Origin: Echinarachnius parma
Taxonomy: Eukaryota; Echinodermata; Echinoidea; Clypeasteroida; Echinarachniidae
Direction: 5' to 3'
DNA: 64,000 bases
Assembly (NCBI GenBank): GCA_037951105.1
Contig: JBAMJV010001357.1
Coordinates: 24,527-88,526 of the forward strand
The notes below the pieces were generated by a model. That model was not told the origin of the DNA and ran no database searches. It saw nothing but the letters and a program-made list of their open reading frames with translations. The first letter of the stretch is position 1; each line of letters opens with the position of its first letter. Position numbers and translations under genes: made by a program. Of this stretch, positions 31,690 to 43,058 are shown in pieces.

Positions 31690-33249
31690 TTAGAATGGCA
31701 GTTTGAGAGCCCTGTAGAAAGACAAAAACAATCGTTTTCATTTTTAGAAATCAGTATGGTCGCAAATGTTGACAGAACTAATGCGCAACGAAAACTGTAT
31801 AACTGAACTTAGCGATTAATTGACTTTTCTTTTACATCCTTATACCACTCTCATACGGCGAAGTGCTCATGTAATTCGTGTGTTTTATAGTAGCTGGTGT
31901 ATAATAATTATGTTATCATCAATCATTACTATGTTCTTTGTAATAACAATGTTTTCAAATCGTAATGTTCGAAGTTAGTATCTTTTTTATATAAACTATA
32001 TAACATGAAGCCACTGATTGATGTGTTTTGCTAATGTTCTTTTGTAAACTTATCACCATGAAGAACGGTTACAAGTACTCTCATAATATATTTTATTGTA
32101 GAATTATTAACTTCAAAACTTAGTTTGAACGATGTGGTCACACAATTATAACAATGTTCTAGTTTCGCCTAAGCCATTGTTTACTGGATATTTTTGTATA
32201 TGAAGAAGGAAAAAAATGGTATAAGTGCAGCAATTAACAACTGACCAATTGAGACTATGTCTTTGAGATGGATATAAATTCAAATGTAGAGTTTCATTTA
32301 TCCTTTTGAGTGTTAAGATTTTAACAATAAATTTAAAAACAAAGCGATACAAAACCAAACCACATAGTCATTAGTTATTTGCCAAATTGGTGTGTGGACA
32401 ATTTTCTGTATTCTGATTCCAACATACAGCGGGTGTGTCTGAATATGTGTTATTTTATCCAGAAAAGAATGGAGACTTCCCATTTAAATATGGAGTCGTG
32501 TGAGGCGAGTGAGTATTAGTGTGTTTGTACCTGTGTGTGTGTGTGTGTGTGTCTGTGGATGTTTGTTTGTTTGTTTGTTTAATCAAGCAAGAGAAAATAA
32601 ATAAATTAAAGAGTGTTGTGTCAAGGTTGGTTGGTAGGATGAGTTAAATGATAACACAATATACAGTTTGGACAGAGATAAAAGAAAGATACAAATCTTG
32701 TTCCCAGGCTTGGACCATGACATTCAGCATGCAAGACGGGCATAGACTCCATTATCCCATGTGTTGCTTCACACAATCACATGGATATTATGCATGTCTC
32801 TTGATTTAGAAGCACACACTACACAGTCATTTGTTTGTGTGTTCATACGCGACGGCCAGATCACATTTGTATAGGGTCAGTACTAAGTTCCCCAAAATCA
32901 CTAATAATTACATGAGTTGATGTCTGAATATTAAACTAATATTGGGAAGTGTGAAGTGCAGCAATAACCTACGGACCAATCGAGACTATGTCTTTGAGAT
33001 TGATATACATTTAAATGTAGAGTATCACTTACCCTTTGAATGTAAAGATGTTAACAATGAATTAACAAATTAAATCTACAAAACCAAACCACATAGTCAT
33101 TACTTAATTACAAAATTCGTGTGTGCGTGATATTTGATGTCCTGATTCAAACATGACAAAGACGGGTGTGTCAGAATATGGCTCTTTTTTTCTCGAAATG
33201 TACACAAGTCCACAACATTCACCTGTGTATTCATGTGAGGTGAGTAGGT

Positions 33250-33471
33250 GTATCGGTGTGTGTGTGTGTGTGTGTCACATTATGTTGGTGTGTGTGTTCA
33301 TTTGTATGTGTCCATAGGCCTTCATGTGGGTTTGTTTGTTTGTTGTATGTTGTATATATTGTGCCTGTGATGTCAAGTTTGTGAATGTGTACGTGTGTTT
33401 GTTTGTTTCTTTATGTGCGTCTTTCTGTGTGTGTGTTTCTGTGTGTGTTTGTGTGTGTATGTGTGAGTGTG

Positions 33472-33524
<53 letters not shown>

Positions 33525-33535
33525 GTGTGTTTGTT
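33250..33535 (+). repeat. GT microsatellite
   Basis: GT-rich tract, cleanest at 33477-33521. The counterpart in the second block is 61865-61894. Long frames across it on both strands (CVCV- or TH-rich) are artefacts. Confidence 0.95.
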
Positions 33536-34599
33536 TAATGGCTTTGTATAGGTGTTTTGTGTTGCTGTCGTTTTGTTGCCGTAAGGGTCGTTGTTATATT
33601 TGTTCTTCTTGGTGCAATTTTTGATGTGGTTTCTCTTTCTTTCATTCGTCAGGTAAAAATTAAGAAAAGGGGACACAATAAAATAAATATAATCATTTTG
33701 CGTTTGTATTGCATACAGCAAATTATGCCATTTTATTGGGAAGGTGTAGTGGGGTCACATGCCCACCGTGTCCCCCATATAATAACTGTATTGCCGTGTT
33801 CAAAAAGTGATGAATGGTTGGTATAGTTTTGTGGTCTGATATGTCATCTGAGTATTGTGTGAAAATGATACGTTGAATGGATGTTATATGGCCGAGTAAT
33901 GAGCAAAAATGTAAAGTGATATTTGCTAACACATTGCACTGACTTCGAACACATTCATCACTTCATAACAGTTCAGTCGTAAATAACCTTCTAATGATGG
34001 GGAGATTCGAAAAAGCAAAACATGTCCCATGCTTCTATTGGTAATACGAATACAACAAGTTATGAGAGAACCGCTACATTTCTAAGTAAGTTTTGTTGAT
34101 TTTGACAATGTAACTAGATCACTTCAAAGGGAAAGTTCAGATTGTGTTAATGGGGCGCTTCAAGCAATAATTGTTTTGTGCGGTAATGAAAAACAAAGTG
34201 TTTAATTAGTCGGAAAAACACACAGTGTTATAGACAGAATATACTTTGTTTGATCAAAATCAGGTCAGAAGATGAAATATTTATAAATATACCTGATCGA
34301 AATAAAATGTTGGGGACCTAATTTTATTCATTAATTTAATACAATATTTCGAATTCCTTCACGTTTTGGTAAATATACCCACATATTTTCAACATTATGT
34401 TTCAGTAACATTTTAACTTTAGACAAAACCTAACGTATAACAACAAGAGAGCGACTAGCATGTAGCGCCTAGAACAGACATGCCAGAGGCGCCGCAAAAC
34501 AAGTTTAGTCTTTTTCAACCATTCGTTGTTCATATCGCAACCCATAACAAGTTGTGTGCATGCTTTTTTCAAACCTGTCTTTCAGGGGTGATCTGGATT

Positions 34600-34930
34600 G
34601 TGTTCCTCTGCTTTGACCTGTTGGGGGAATAATGAACATCGTATCACAATCTATATTTCAACAAGGGCAGCAAACCTCACATGAGTCGCCCTCACCCCTC
34701 TTGTGGCGCAGCTACGTTAACCGTTCCCTTCGAGATTCTGACATTTTCATAGACTTTGTACCTGGTAAACCAAGTACTCGTAATACGTTAAACCTAATGA
34801 TCGCTGTTTCGAGTGATGCGCATAGCGATTACAAATTGATTGCCGGAGAACGCAGTTTGGGCGACCGACGACATTTTGGATTTAATCGTGTTCAAGATAT
34901 GCGCGTGCTTCAGCACCCTTTGCAGAAGTC
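34600..34930 (+). promoter_or_regulatory. Conserved upstream segment of the receptor gene
   Basis: This segment is retained in the duplicated block (62480-62580 and 63900-64000, split there by later insertions). It sits 60-390 bp upstream of the TATA box. A 103-codon frame at 34632-34943 covers it but is not conserved in the second copy, so conservation at the DNA level suggests a promoter-proximal regulatory role. This is inference. Confidence 0.4.
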
Positions 34931-34991
34931 GCCATGTATCTGAGGCCTTTCTGAACTCGTCATAGGCTGCTGGATCCTCGATCGGGCAATG

Positions 34992-34998
34992 TATAAAT
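34992..34998 (+). promoter_or_regulatory. TATA box of the receptor gene
   Basis: TATAAAT preceded by GG-rich sequence (CGGGCAATG) lies 146 bp upstream of the signal-peptide ATG at 35138. The spacing allows a transcription start near 35022 and a 5' UTR of roughly 115 bases. Confidence 0.5.
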
Positions 34999-35137
34999 GT
35001 CTGTTAAACTGATCTGCTTGTTTTATTTCCGTTTTATTTGTATCGTGCCTTATTGTTGACTGTAAACCGTATTTGTATACAATTTAACAAACCACCCCAG
35101 GCGTCCTGTGAGATTCCTAATAGTGAAAAGTGTGAAG

Positions 35138-35222
35138 ATGGCCAAGACAATTTTGAAATTCCTTGCACTTTTTGTTCTGTGCCTGGCCTCATTCGTCAAC
35201 GTATCAACATGCCAATTTCAAG
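35138..35222 (+). CDS. Receptor exon 1: signal peptide
   Basis: ATG at 35138 opens a 28-residue peptide: a short basic start (MAKTILKF), a hydrophobic core (LALFVLCLASFV) and a likely cleavage region NVSTC. This is a textbook secretory signal. The exon ends CAAG in phase 1. The next bases are GCGAGT, so the intron would be of the rarer GC-AG type with a strong consensus (AG|GCGAGT). Joining to the CUB1 exon at 36024 completes a Glu codon and keeps the frame. An alternative GT four bases further (GGCGA|GTACTA) would shift the phase and fit worse. Confidence 0.65.
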
Positions 35223-36023
35223 GCGAGTACTAATTTTCATTTCCAATATCTGAATCATAGCATGAATTTAATTTACTTAAAATATAATTAGTATTCTGCC
35301 GAAAATTGCAGTAAATTGTTTTTAATGATGTTTCAGTAAAACAAATTACAGTGAAACGGGGTCAGTGTTTCTGCTTTTTAGTTTATGATTCTGGATTATT
35401 ATATTCGTTTGTTACTTCGATGTTGCCGGTGATCTCACGAATAACAGTAAAGATGATGTAACATTTCATTGATGTTGTTTGTTTAATATTTGTTTGTTAG
35501 GCTGGATAAATGTTTTATTCAAGACACATGAAAATTAATTTTAAATTTAAAAAAAATCTATTTCGACTATCAATTTTATACTTTAAACAATGTATATGAT
35601 TGAAAACGATAAGATAAGATAAATGTAAATTGCCTAATTATTCTCACAAGAATGTAGCGTAGATTTTTCTCTGGGGGGTTGGGGGATGGAATTTTGTTTT
35701 CTTCAAAAGTCCAGAAAATTAATTCAAAATGTAATAACTCGATTTCGATTATCATAGCGTACATTTATCTTCTTTACTTTGACAGAATGTATCTGATTTA
35801 AAACGATACAAGACGGGTTGTTTCTAATGGGAATGTTTGCAAAGTTTGATACAGATTAGATAAATGTAAATTCCGAATTATTCTAACAACAATGTAGCAA
35901 TATGATACAATGACATGAAATACAATATCATGCTGATATTATGTTCATAACAAATTTACATATAAATAATGTTATTGGATATTCATAAATAATTATGTTA
36001 ATCTTCCTATCATTTTCTTGCAG
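35223..36023 (+). other. Receptor intron 1
   Basis: AT-rich intron with a diverged internal tandem duplication: ACGATAAGATAAGATAAATG...AATTATTCTCACAAGAATGT at about 35600-35655, and ATTAGATAAATGTAAATTCC...AATTATTCTAACAACAATGT at about 35854-35895. It ends TTTTCTTGCAG. Confidence 0.5.
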
Positions 36024-36368
36024 AACACTATATCCTTGGAAATGATGATACCATAACACTGACGGACACTGACGCCCGGAACGCTTGGGATGCTGGAGAT
36101 GACTACCCATGGTGGACCTTCAAGACATCCGTGGGCAGAAGAATAAGATTCCACTTTAGAAGATTTTATTGGTATTTGCAAATTGGAGATGGTCTGTCAC
36201 CTGGAGACAACACACGCTTGGTTTATTTCTGGGGTGACGATCAGCCAAGCGATGTATTCTCCATATCTAATGCTGCGTGGTTAAAGGATCCACCGCAAAT
36301 ACTCCTATATATGGTCTCAATAAGTCGAGTGCATTTTTTCGATTTTTATTACAACATCTATATGGGCA
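36024..36368 (+). CDS. Receptor exon 2: CUB-like domain 1
   Basis: After acceptor CTTGCAG the frame reads EHYILGNDDTITLTDTDARN and continues through WWTFKTSVGRRIRFHF, LQIGDGLSPGDN, FSISNAAWLKDP and ILLYMVSISRVHFF. The pattern (beta strands, an IGDG turn, then SISNAAWL) matches the C-terminal part of the neighbouring CUB3 remnant (KSVSNAAWVRILF), which supports a CUB-type fold. It lacks the usual CUB cysteines. The 3' boundary is uncertain: a phase-1 donor could be GTTTAC after 36368 or a GC donor after 36365. The frame otherwise stays open to 36454. Confidence 0.5.
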
Positions 36369-36589
36369 GTTTACATTCGTATGGCAATGCCAGCAATAAT
36401 AATCACACTCTACGTTCTAAAACGGATATACATAAATATATCAATGTGATTTAATGTTATGTTAAAAATAGTTCGAGCATGATTTAAACCGACTTTTGGA
36501 AGATTAAGGTTTATTATGGGATCCCTTAAATGAGCCAATAAGTGGTCATCAATAAAATGTTGAAAATATTGACGCCCTTGTCTTTTCGT

Positions 36590-37290
36590 TTAGAATGAAA
36601 CATTCAAATATTGGGGTAAAACAAAGTTAATCTACTCTACCACGACGCTGCCTTACCTGGCTTGTATTATTTTAGTAATGTGAAGTATGTGACACGTGTA
36701 GTTCAGCTCGACGGCGACCAGATAATGGTTGACAAACGGTACAGTGGACCGTAGGTCCGCTGGTATTCGGCACCGTACGGTCAAAATGTGACAAGGCAAT
36801 GCCTTCGAATTTTCGTTTGTAATTGTATAATAAATTGAGGTAAAACAATATTGTATCTACTCTACCACGAAGCATTGTTACCTGATTTGTATTATTTTAG
36901 CAATGTAAAATTTGTGACGCGTGTAGCTCAGTTCGACGGCGACCAGATAATGGTTGAACAATGGTACATACTGGACCGTAGCTCTGCTATAATTCGACAC
37001 TGTACAGTACCATTGCGACAAGGCAATGCTTTCGAATTATCGTTTGGAATTTAACATTCTTTTATTTGTGTAAAATAAACTTTCATCTACTCTACTACGA
37101 AGCAGTGTTACCTGACTTGTATTAACTAATTGTACTAACTAATCTGAAGTATGTGACACGTGTAGTTCAGTTCGACGGCGACCAGATAATGGATGACAAA
37201 CGGTATACGCTACACCGTAGATCAACTAGTATTCGGCACCGCACACTAAACAATTCGAACAATAATATTAACGAATTTAAGTCGTAAAAT
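36590..37290 (+). repeat. Triplicated unit of about 230 bp with exon-like core
   Basis: Three direct units begin near 36613, 36837 and 37068 (GTAAAACA...CTACTCTACCACGA). Each contains an acceptor-like GTATTATTTTAG (lost in unit 3), then AATGTGAAGTATGTGAC and CGACGGCGACCAGATAATGG. In unit 2 the frame is open: SNVKFVTRVAQFDGDQIMVE and on to LRQGNAFELSFGI. Units 1 and 3 have stops. It lies inside the intron between CUB1 and CUB2. It may be a duplicated dead exon or a non-coding tandem repeat; I do not recognise the peptide. Confidence 0.6.
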
Positions 37291-38104
37291 GTGACATATT
37301 TTGTATATAAAGTCAAATCGTAATATTTCCATCGTTAATATATGTGTTGGTTATGCGTCCACTGATCTGATATTTTAAATATCTACCCATTTATCGAATA
37401 CTGGTGGGACCGAATAGTGGTATTGCTACGATATTATTTCACAGTCGATATCACCTCTACTCCTGTGCCAGGTAAGTCATAATACAAATATTTTATGTTT
37501 GATATAACATATTTTTGCTTTCCAACCGGCTGAATCTTCATACATTCAATTTCATATTCTTTATATCCCAACGTTACATCTCGTTCCATGTATTTCTTCT
37601 TTTTTTCAGGGCAATTTTCATGTCTAAAACACTGCTTACGGTTATTGATCTGTTCATAATCTTTTAAAATTTCAGTGAATGTAATTTACCAAACTTATTA
37701 TATATGTTACTGTTTCGTAAAGATATTTGTTTTCATCAATATTTAATATTCTACAATTGTGTTCCTGATTTATTAGTTGTGCATGTTTTGTGAATATATT
37801 TGTCTAATATTCGTGTAAGTATTTGTATTATGAGTTGATATTGAAAGTAACTGCAATGGATAAGTACATGAAAAATAAATGAATAAATAGATAATCAAAA
37901 TTATATTAGCTGCATCATTTGGCTACACCTAATCATAGCGCTTTACCTAGATTAAGAAGAATATGTCTTATATAGTACATGTTTATGTCAGAATATTATT
38001 ATGCATGTTCTGCGATACAACTGGCATGAACCCACTATTACTACTATTGCAGAAACGAATTCAGTTCTTTAGAGTACAAACACGAATAAACTGCATGATT
38101 ATGT
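37291..38104 (+). other. Intronic sequence, no exon seen
   Basis: AT-rich DNA between the triplicated unit and the MITEs. No splice-bounded frame with domain similarity. Confidence 0.35.
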
Positions 38105-38498
38105 TAAAGGGATCTAGTAACTTTGTTGAGATGTGCAAAAACTGATGAATGGTTGATGCAATGTATACTGTTGTTATCTCATATGTCCTCAGGGTATTGT
38201 GTGAAAATTTCAGGTCAAATGGACAATGTATGGCCAAGTAATGAGCGAAAATGCAAAGTGATATTGGGTGATATTCACCAACTCACTGCATTCACTTTGT
38301 ACAGGGATGAAAATCTCGCCCGGAGATTTTCTTATCTAAATACTTCAATCATACATATCTTTGTAATGAAAGGGAAATTTGAAAAACCGAAAGCTGTCCC
38401 ATGATTGTATTGTTAATACGAATACAACAAGGTATAAAGGAACCGCTAGAATTACAATTTTATTTTGAGGATTTGGACAATGTTACTAAGTCCCTTTA
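38105..38498. mobile_element. MITE family 1, full copy
   Basis: Ends TTAAAGGGATCTAGTAAC and GTTACTAAGTCCCTTTAA. The interior matches 4745-5127 in the opposite orientation, including the AATCTCGCCCGGAGATTTTC hairpin region. It abuts MITE family 2 directly on its right. Confidence 0.85.
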
Positions 38499-39120
38499 AA
38501 GGGAAAGTTCTGTTTTGGCTTAGAGGGCGCTTCAAGTAATACCCTTTTTGAGGAAATAGAAATCTAGGTGTAGACTTTGAAATAATACACAATCTTAAAG
38601 ACAGAATGCACTTTGTTTGATAAAAAGCGGTTCAGAACCTGCCAGTTAAACTACACATAAATATTTCGATTGAAATACATTTTGGGACCACGTTTTAGTC
38701 AATAATTGAAGAGCTCACTTCCAAAAGGCGCTAAATCCACTTTCCGTAACAATTGAGTTAACGATATATATACATGTATAATCTACGTAGCTATCTAGGA
38801 ATCCATTTTACGACAAATAACTCACTCAAAATCAAAATATAGAAAGTTCAATCTTCATAATTATTCCCATAGGCACGTGTACAAAGTGGGACAAAGAAAC
38901 CTGTTTTCGTCGAAAGTTGAAAAAGTGGATTTAGTGCCTTTTGGTTGAAAGCTCTTCAATTTGAGCCAATATTTTTGGTATTTTTGATCATCTCTCTATT
39001 GAATAATTATTTTTCAATAAAAAAATGGTTGAAACTTGAGTTGTCTGGAGGGCATCATTTTGTTATAACTGTTATTTTTTTAATGATAACATACAAGTTT
39101 AAGTTACAACAATAATGTTT
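38498..39120. mobile_element. MITE family 2, diverged copy with nested MITE 3
   Basis: Left end AAAGGGAAAGTTCTGTTTTG with GAGGGCGCTTCAAG. The interior resumes after the nested MITE 3 (38704-38960) with ATTGAATAATTATTTTTCAA and AACTGTTATTTTTT. The right terminal repeat is decayed. Confidence 0.6.
38704..38960. mobile_element. MITE family 3, nested copy
   Basis: Inverted ends ATTGAAGAGCTCACTTCC, AAAAGGCGCTAAATCCACTT and AAGTGGATTTAGTGCCTTTT, AAAGCTCTTCAAT. Its middle (CCATAGGCACGTGTACAAAG) matches, inverted, the middle of the 29562-29815 copy. Confidence 0.8.
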
Positions 39121-39328
39121 AACTTAAACTGTACTATAATTGAAATATTATAATAATATACGTCTAATATATTGCGTTTCTTTTTCCACACATTCCGTTT
39201 TTATTGATCTTCTTTAATGGCATTATGTGTACATTAGGGGAATATTTGACATTTAAGATGAATGCCTATTGACCTACTTCGTTGGATGGTGTAGTATTGG
39301 AAAATAATTCCACTTTCTTTAATTACAG

Positions 39329-39679
39329 ATGCTACATTGTTGGAGGAGGGCATTGACTTTCCTATTAATACGCCGAATTACCCAAACAACTATCCTAACA
39401 ATGCCTTCCAGCTATGGGAAATGCGAGTTCCCGATGGACTCTCTGTATTGGTCAACGTAGAGCGCTTCAGCACGTATGGTGGTGACTATCTCTTCTTTGG
39501 GGACGGTGTAGACAAGTTTTCCATCAGCGGTAACACGTGGAAGAGGTTCAGCGGTGTTCAAGAGCCAGACAGCTTGGAAGCTGAGCTTACTCCAAGGGCG
39601 TCGTCATTCAAACTAGTTTTCAGCAGTAATGGTGCCACTCAACGAGCCGGGTTTTCCATACGGATGTGCGCATTCAGTC
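39329..39679 (+). CDS. Receptor exon 3: CUB domain 2
   Basis: A 351-bp exon with acceptor TTTAATTACAG and donor GTAAGT, phase 1 at both ends, encoding 117 residues. It shows the CUB signature well: PINTPNYPNNYPNN near the start, ELWE-like FQLWEMRVPDG, YGGDYLFFGDGVDKF, a TWKRFSG turn, then SSFKLVFSSNGATQRAGFSI and the terminal RMCAFS. Only one cysteine is present, so the two classical CUB disulfides are missing or reduced. CUB domains are extracellular beta-sandwiches for protein or glycan binding. The symmetrical phases let this exon be inserted, lost or skipped without changing the frame. Confidence 0.85.
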
Positions 39680-40250
39680 GTAAGTATCTCGTTTAACATT
39701 TTGCATGGCTGACGTAGTATTTTAGGCTTGTCCTGCTTGTGATGGATGCTTTATAATCATTAACTTGATCTTCAATATCTCTTGTACATGATACTTAATT
39801 TGACAGCGAGGTACAACTGCACATTTCTGCTTTTTGTATATATATGTTTGTATATATGAATTGTGTATATTCATGTTGAGTTGTGTAATTATGTATATTT
39901 GGTATCTCAAAATAACATGAAAGAACAATTTTAATATCTGTCTTTCATAGGCATACTATCATCATGTTCGTTTCCCACGCTTATTTCACGGCTTACATTC
40001 CATCCTTACCCCCTTGTCAGATCTTCACCACCTACTATAAACCCACCCCATCAGTATCATAACATCGCCATCCCAGGAAGCATCATATACCCGTCTTGTA
40101 ATTGTAATTAGTGTATCATGTGTTTTAGTAAAAAGTGGATAAATAATAAATAAAGCTCACTTGCGATTCAGACTCCAAGGAAAATAGTGGTTTAATCTCT
40201 TTCCCAGAGTATCTTAGTACCGTAATGTATAAATACAAAAATTACGAGGA
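39680..40250 (+). other. Receptor intron, no exon seen
   Basis: AT-rich intron. AATAAATAAAG near 40145 is only a chance AATAAA. Confidence 0.35.
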
Positions 40251-41091
40251 TGTCCAAAATAGGTCTCTTCCAGCTATCACCCCTCGATGTCGTGTCGGTA
40301 CGGGCATCCCATGAGTGGCTGCGTTGGAAATCGTCTTTTGAGATATACGTCACTGCAGCCGGAATCACGGACGTCGCCGTTAAACGGGCGACTATCCTGC
40401 ATTGACTTTGCCTTGGTTTCTAGCGACTATACAATTCTTTCCGCCTGATGGTGGTTCGGTAAACTCGGCGGTTGGACAACTATCAAAGTACGTCGTGCTG
40501 AAACGCAACGTCGCCTTCGAGAGGCAGCGTCTCCGCCGTTTTGTACAGAAAAGCGGCCAAGGCTCGGACACTGTTCCTGAGAAATCTAGCCTGGTCATCA
40601 TGAAGTGACGAATCCATGAATTCAACGATGATATTGTCAAAACAATCGCAGAATGGATTTCGCTGATATTAATAATAATAATAATAGACCAGCATTTATA
40701 TTGCGCCATCAATCTAGAAATTCCAAGGCGCATCATACTGTACAGTATAGTATTACCCTGGCTGTAGCCGAGCTGCCTTGCAGGCGCATCAAACATTTCA
40801 AGGAATAAATTCCTGCCAGGTACCCATTTACTACACCTATATTCAACACGTCGCGCGATCACAGAATCAGCCTCTCCTTCGAATACCTAAATTTCAAAGA
40901 CCACAGCGAGGTCGTGGAGATCGGTGATAAATCTGACATGGACAATGATTGCAGACTGGCGATATTTAGCGGGAGCACCGTTCTCACTGAAGTAAAATCT
41001 GTGAGTAACGCCGCCTGGGTCAGGATTCTTTTTCCAAATAGTGATATACTTCTGCATGTTCGGATTAAAGTGACTTCAATGGTTTTAACGG
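40251..41091 (+). pseudogene. CUB domain 3 region, broken by insertion and stops
   Basis: Three pieces are visible. At about 40257-40410 the frame LFQLSPLDVVSVRASHEW followed by SSFEIYVTAAG looks like the C-terminal half of a CUB domain, ending in a stop. At about 40419-40606, after an acceptor-like TTGGTTTCTAG, an open frame (TIQFFPPDGGSVNSAVGQL and on) has no recognised family and ends at TGA 40606. After a retroelement-like insertion (40660-40850), 40860-41091 gives another CUB C-terminal half: RISLSFEYLNFKDH, FSGSTVLTEVKSVSNAAW, then a good phase-1 donor G|GTAAGG. No single open exon spans these, so at least one CUB module here is dead. Confidence 0.55.
40660..40850 (+). mobile_element. 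Retroelement 3'-tail-like insertion
   Basis: An ATAATAATA tract, then AGCATTTATATTGCGCC, ATTACCCTGGCTGTAGCCGA, GCTGCCTTGCAGGCG and ATTCCTGCCAGGTACCCATT. A related sequence is at 48803-48945 (CATAGCGCTTACTTAC, ATTACCTTGGCGTTAGCCGA). The dispersed copies support a short interspersed or LINE-tail element, here inside the CUB3 region. Confidence 0.6.
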
Positions 41092-41278
41092 GTAAGGCTG
41101 CACCACTCCCAATTGTAATATCTTGTTTATAAATGCTATAACAAGATAAGATCAATAATAGAAAAGTATGTTACCTAACGTTGTTTTTAATCGTGTATGA
41201 AAGGATCATTATCCGCTTCCCGGTACACATGCTTTATTGATTATAATCATATCATCAAAGTCTTGAATACCACGTGTT

Positions 41279-41500
41279 GAAGGGATAGTACAGTTTTGGT
41301 CAAAGGTAATTGTAGTAACTAAAACTTGAAAGTTATCTTAAAAAAACTAACAGTTATAATTCATTTATACTTGAATGGTTGTAAAACATATAAACTTTAA
41401 GGTTACATGGCTGTTTTCTTCCCTTTTTTTCAGTGCGCACAAACTAGCCAAGTTCAAAATGGCCATCCATGATTAAGCATGCCTACGATTTAAAATACAT
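41279..41500. mobile_element. MITE family 2 fragment
   Basis: Starts GAAGGGATAGTACAGTTTTGG and follows the 28770 copy for about 200 bp (AACAGTTATAATTCA, ATGGCTGTTTTC). The right end is missing. Confidence 0.6.
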
Positions 41501-41989
41501 ATGTTACTACTTGCTTTATACAAAAGAGGCCCTAAACCTTGGACAATAGGAGTATAAACGCTCAACCAATATTCCTGCTAGTGTAGGGTCGTTATTTTGA
41601 CATAGTTATTTAGTTCAGCTCATCTATTATTCTCATTCCCTATTTGTCATCATCACCCCATTCCATCTACATCTGGTTGGATCCTATTCAGTTGATCACT
41701 CAGTTATTTCTGTCATCCATTCATGTACACTGCCATATCTATTCTAGTGTTTCCTATCTGGCATTCCTACCACTTAGCTCTTTAGTTTCTCTCTCTCCCT
41801 CTCTCTATCTCTATCTGTCTCTTTCTACACGTAGATACCACTTACCTATTATATTGTGTTTAGTCACCTTTCCTCATCGACATCACATGATCACTGTCAT
41901 GCTACCTCATCTCATTCCTTACTGGTTTATTTGTAGAATAAGGTTATTCCTTTTCAGTTAGGTCTATTTTGTAATTAGTTGTAGTGTGA

Positions 41990-43058
41990 GATCGCAGAGC
42001 ATCAAGGCTTCCCATTTATAAACAAAATATGCATGACTTGGATTTCTATGAAAAAGTAGTGAGCAGGAACAACGATATTTCAAATCGCATAAACTAAGAG
42101 AAATTAAGTGTTTCATGAAAAGGAAGGCGTCGATACAACGCCTTATATTCCAAGTATATGCAATTATTTGTTTCGCTTCGATCTGACGTAGATAAAAGGG
42201 TGAAATTTAAGGTTAAAATATGATAATAAAACAAGAATTGAACGATTCATGTTTACCTTATAAAATAATATATCAAATGTGCTTGCATCTCGGTAATGTT
42301 TACATCATTGGACAGAGAAACGTATTGGCTCAGATACTACACCATTCATATATTAATTCATTTTTTAGAATAGTCAGGAGCTAGCAAAATATCACAAGAT
42401 GTTCAAACATTACTGTGAATTTACAAATTCCAGCTCTGTGATTGGCTTATTCAACATCACGCGCGACTTGTGGGCTATTCAACCAAGACAGCATGGTGAC
42501 AAATCGGGCAATGTCAGGTGCGAATGAATGTTGCTATGGGCCCGTTACCTCAGCAACAGTGGTCAGTAGTTGAATGAGCCAATCACAGAGCTGGAATTTC
42601 AGAAGTCACAGTTATTTTTTTTTATCCCGTGTGATATTTTGATAGCACCTGACTATTCTAAAAGATTAATGAATATGCGAATCATTTCTAATCAAAAACG
42701 AGTCTTTACCCTTTCCGATGATGTAACATTTACCGAGACGCAAGCATTTATAATAAGTTATTTTACGATATAATTGTGTTGAACATTTTTGCTTTTCGTA
42801 TCCTCTTTGCTGCCTTAAAATTCACCCTTTTATCTGTGACAGGTTGATACGAAATAAATAATAATATGAACTTTGGAATGTTAGTCCTTTAATGAACACT
42901 TTTCTTTCTATAGAACATTCGATTTATCCTAGTTATTTCGATTTCAAACATCGGTGTTTTAGCTCAGTACGTAGGAAAATGACACGTACAGGTCGGTCAA
43001 TTAATTATAATTTGTTCAATTCTGCCTCATTATCTCGGAGAGTGCATTCAAGCTGTGT
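41990..43058. mobile_element. Fold-back element in the A-B repeat
   Basis: Two long diverged inverted arms are centred near 42512, for example AATTCCAGCTCTGTGATTGG at 42426 against CCAATCACAGAGCTGGAATT at 42598, GATAAAAGGGTGAA against TTCACCCTTTTATC, and TTTCAAATCG against CGATTTCAAA. They extend to roughly 42040 and 42985. The loop (about 42456-42567) is unique. Absence from the second A-B unit shows that it is an insertion. No protein coded. Confidence 0.7.

Larger units (their letters stand above)
31690..34950 (+). repeat. Upstream block of the receptor gene, repeated at 60.43-64.0 kb
   Basis: This 3.2-kb block lies directly upstream of the receptor gene and has a collinear second copy at 60430-64000. 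Landmarks in order are: AATCGTTTTCATTTT (31731 and 60461), TATACCACTCTCA and CGGCGAAGTGCT (31851 and 60618), AACCACATAGTCAT, GATTCAAACATG, a GT microsatellite, GACACAATAAAA (33672 and 62092), a MITE 1 remnant (33725 and 62220), TGTTCCTCTGCTTTG (34600 and 62495) and GAACGCAGT(T/C)TGGGCGA (34848 and 63979). Within this copy, 32230-32400 is itself duplicated at 32960-33130. The most parsimonious reading is a tandem duplication of the whole gene with its promoter region. Confidence 0.85.

Noticed and set aside
33275..33721. 148-codon minus-strand frame rich in Thr-His, and CV-rich plus-strand frames
   Set aside because: They run through a GT/CA microsatellite. No conserved counterpart in the duplicated block.
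34632..34943. 103-codon frame upstream of the signal-peptide exon
   Set aside because: The counterpart segment at 62.5-64.0 kb is interrupted by insertions and stops, although DNA similarity is retained, so it was treated as promoter-proximal DNA.
38123..38404. 93-codon frame
   Set aside because: It lies wholly within a MITE family 1 copy whose other copies do not keep the frame.
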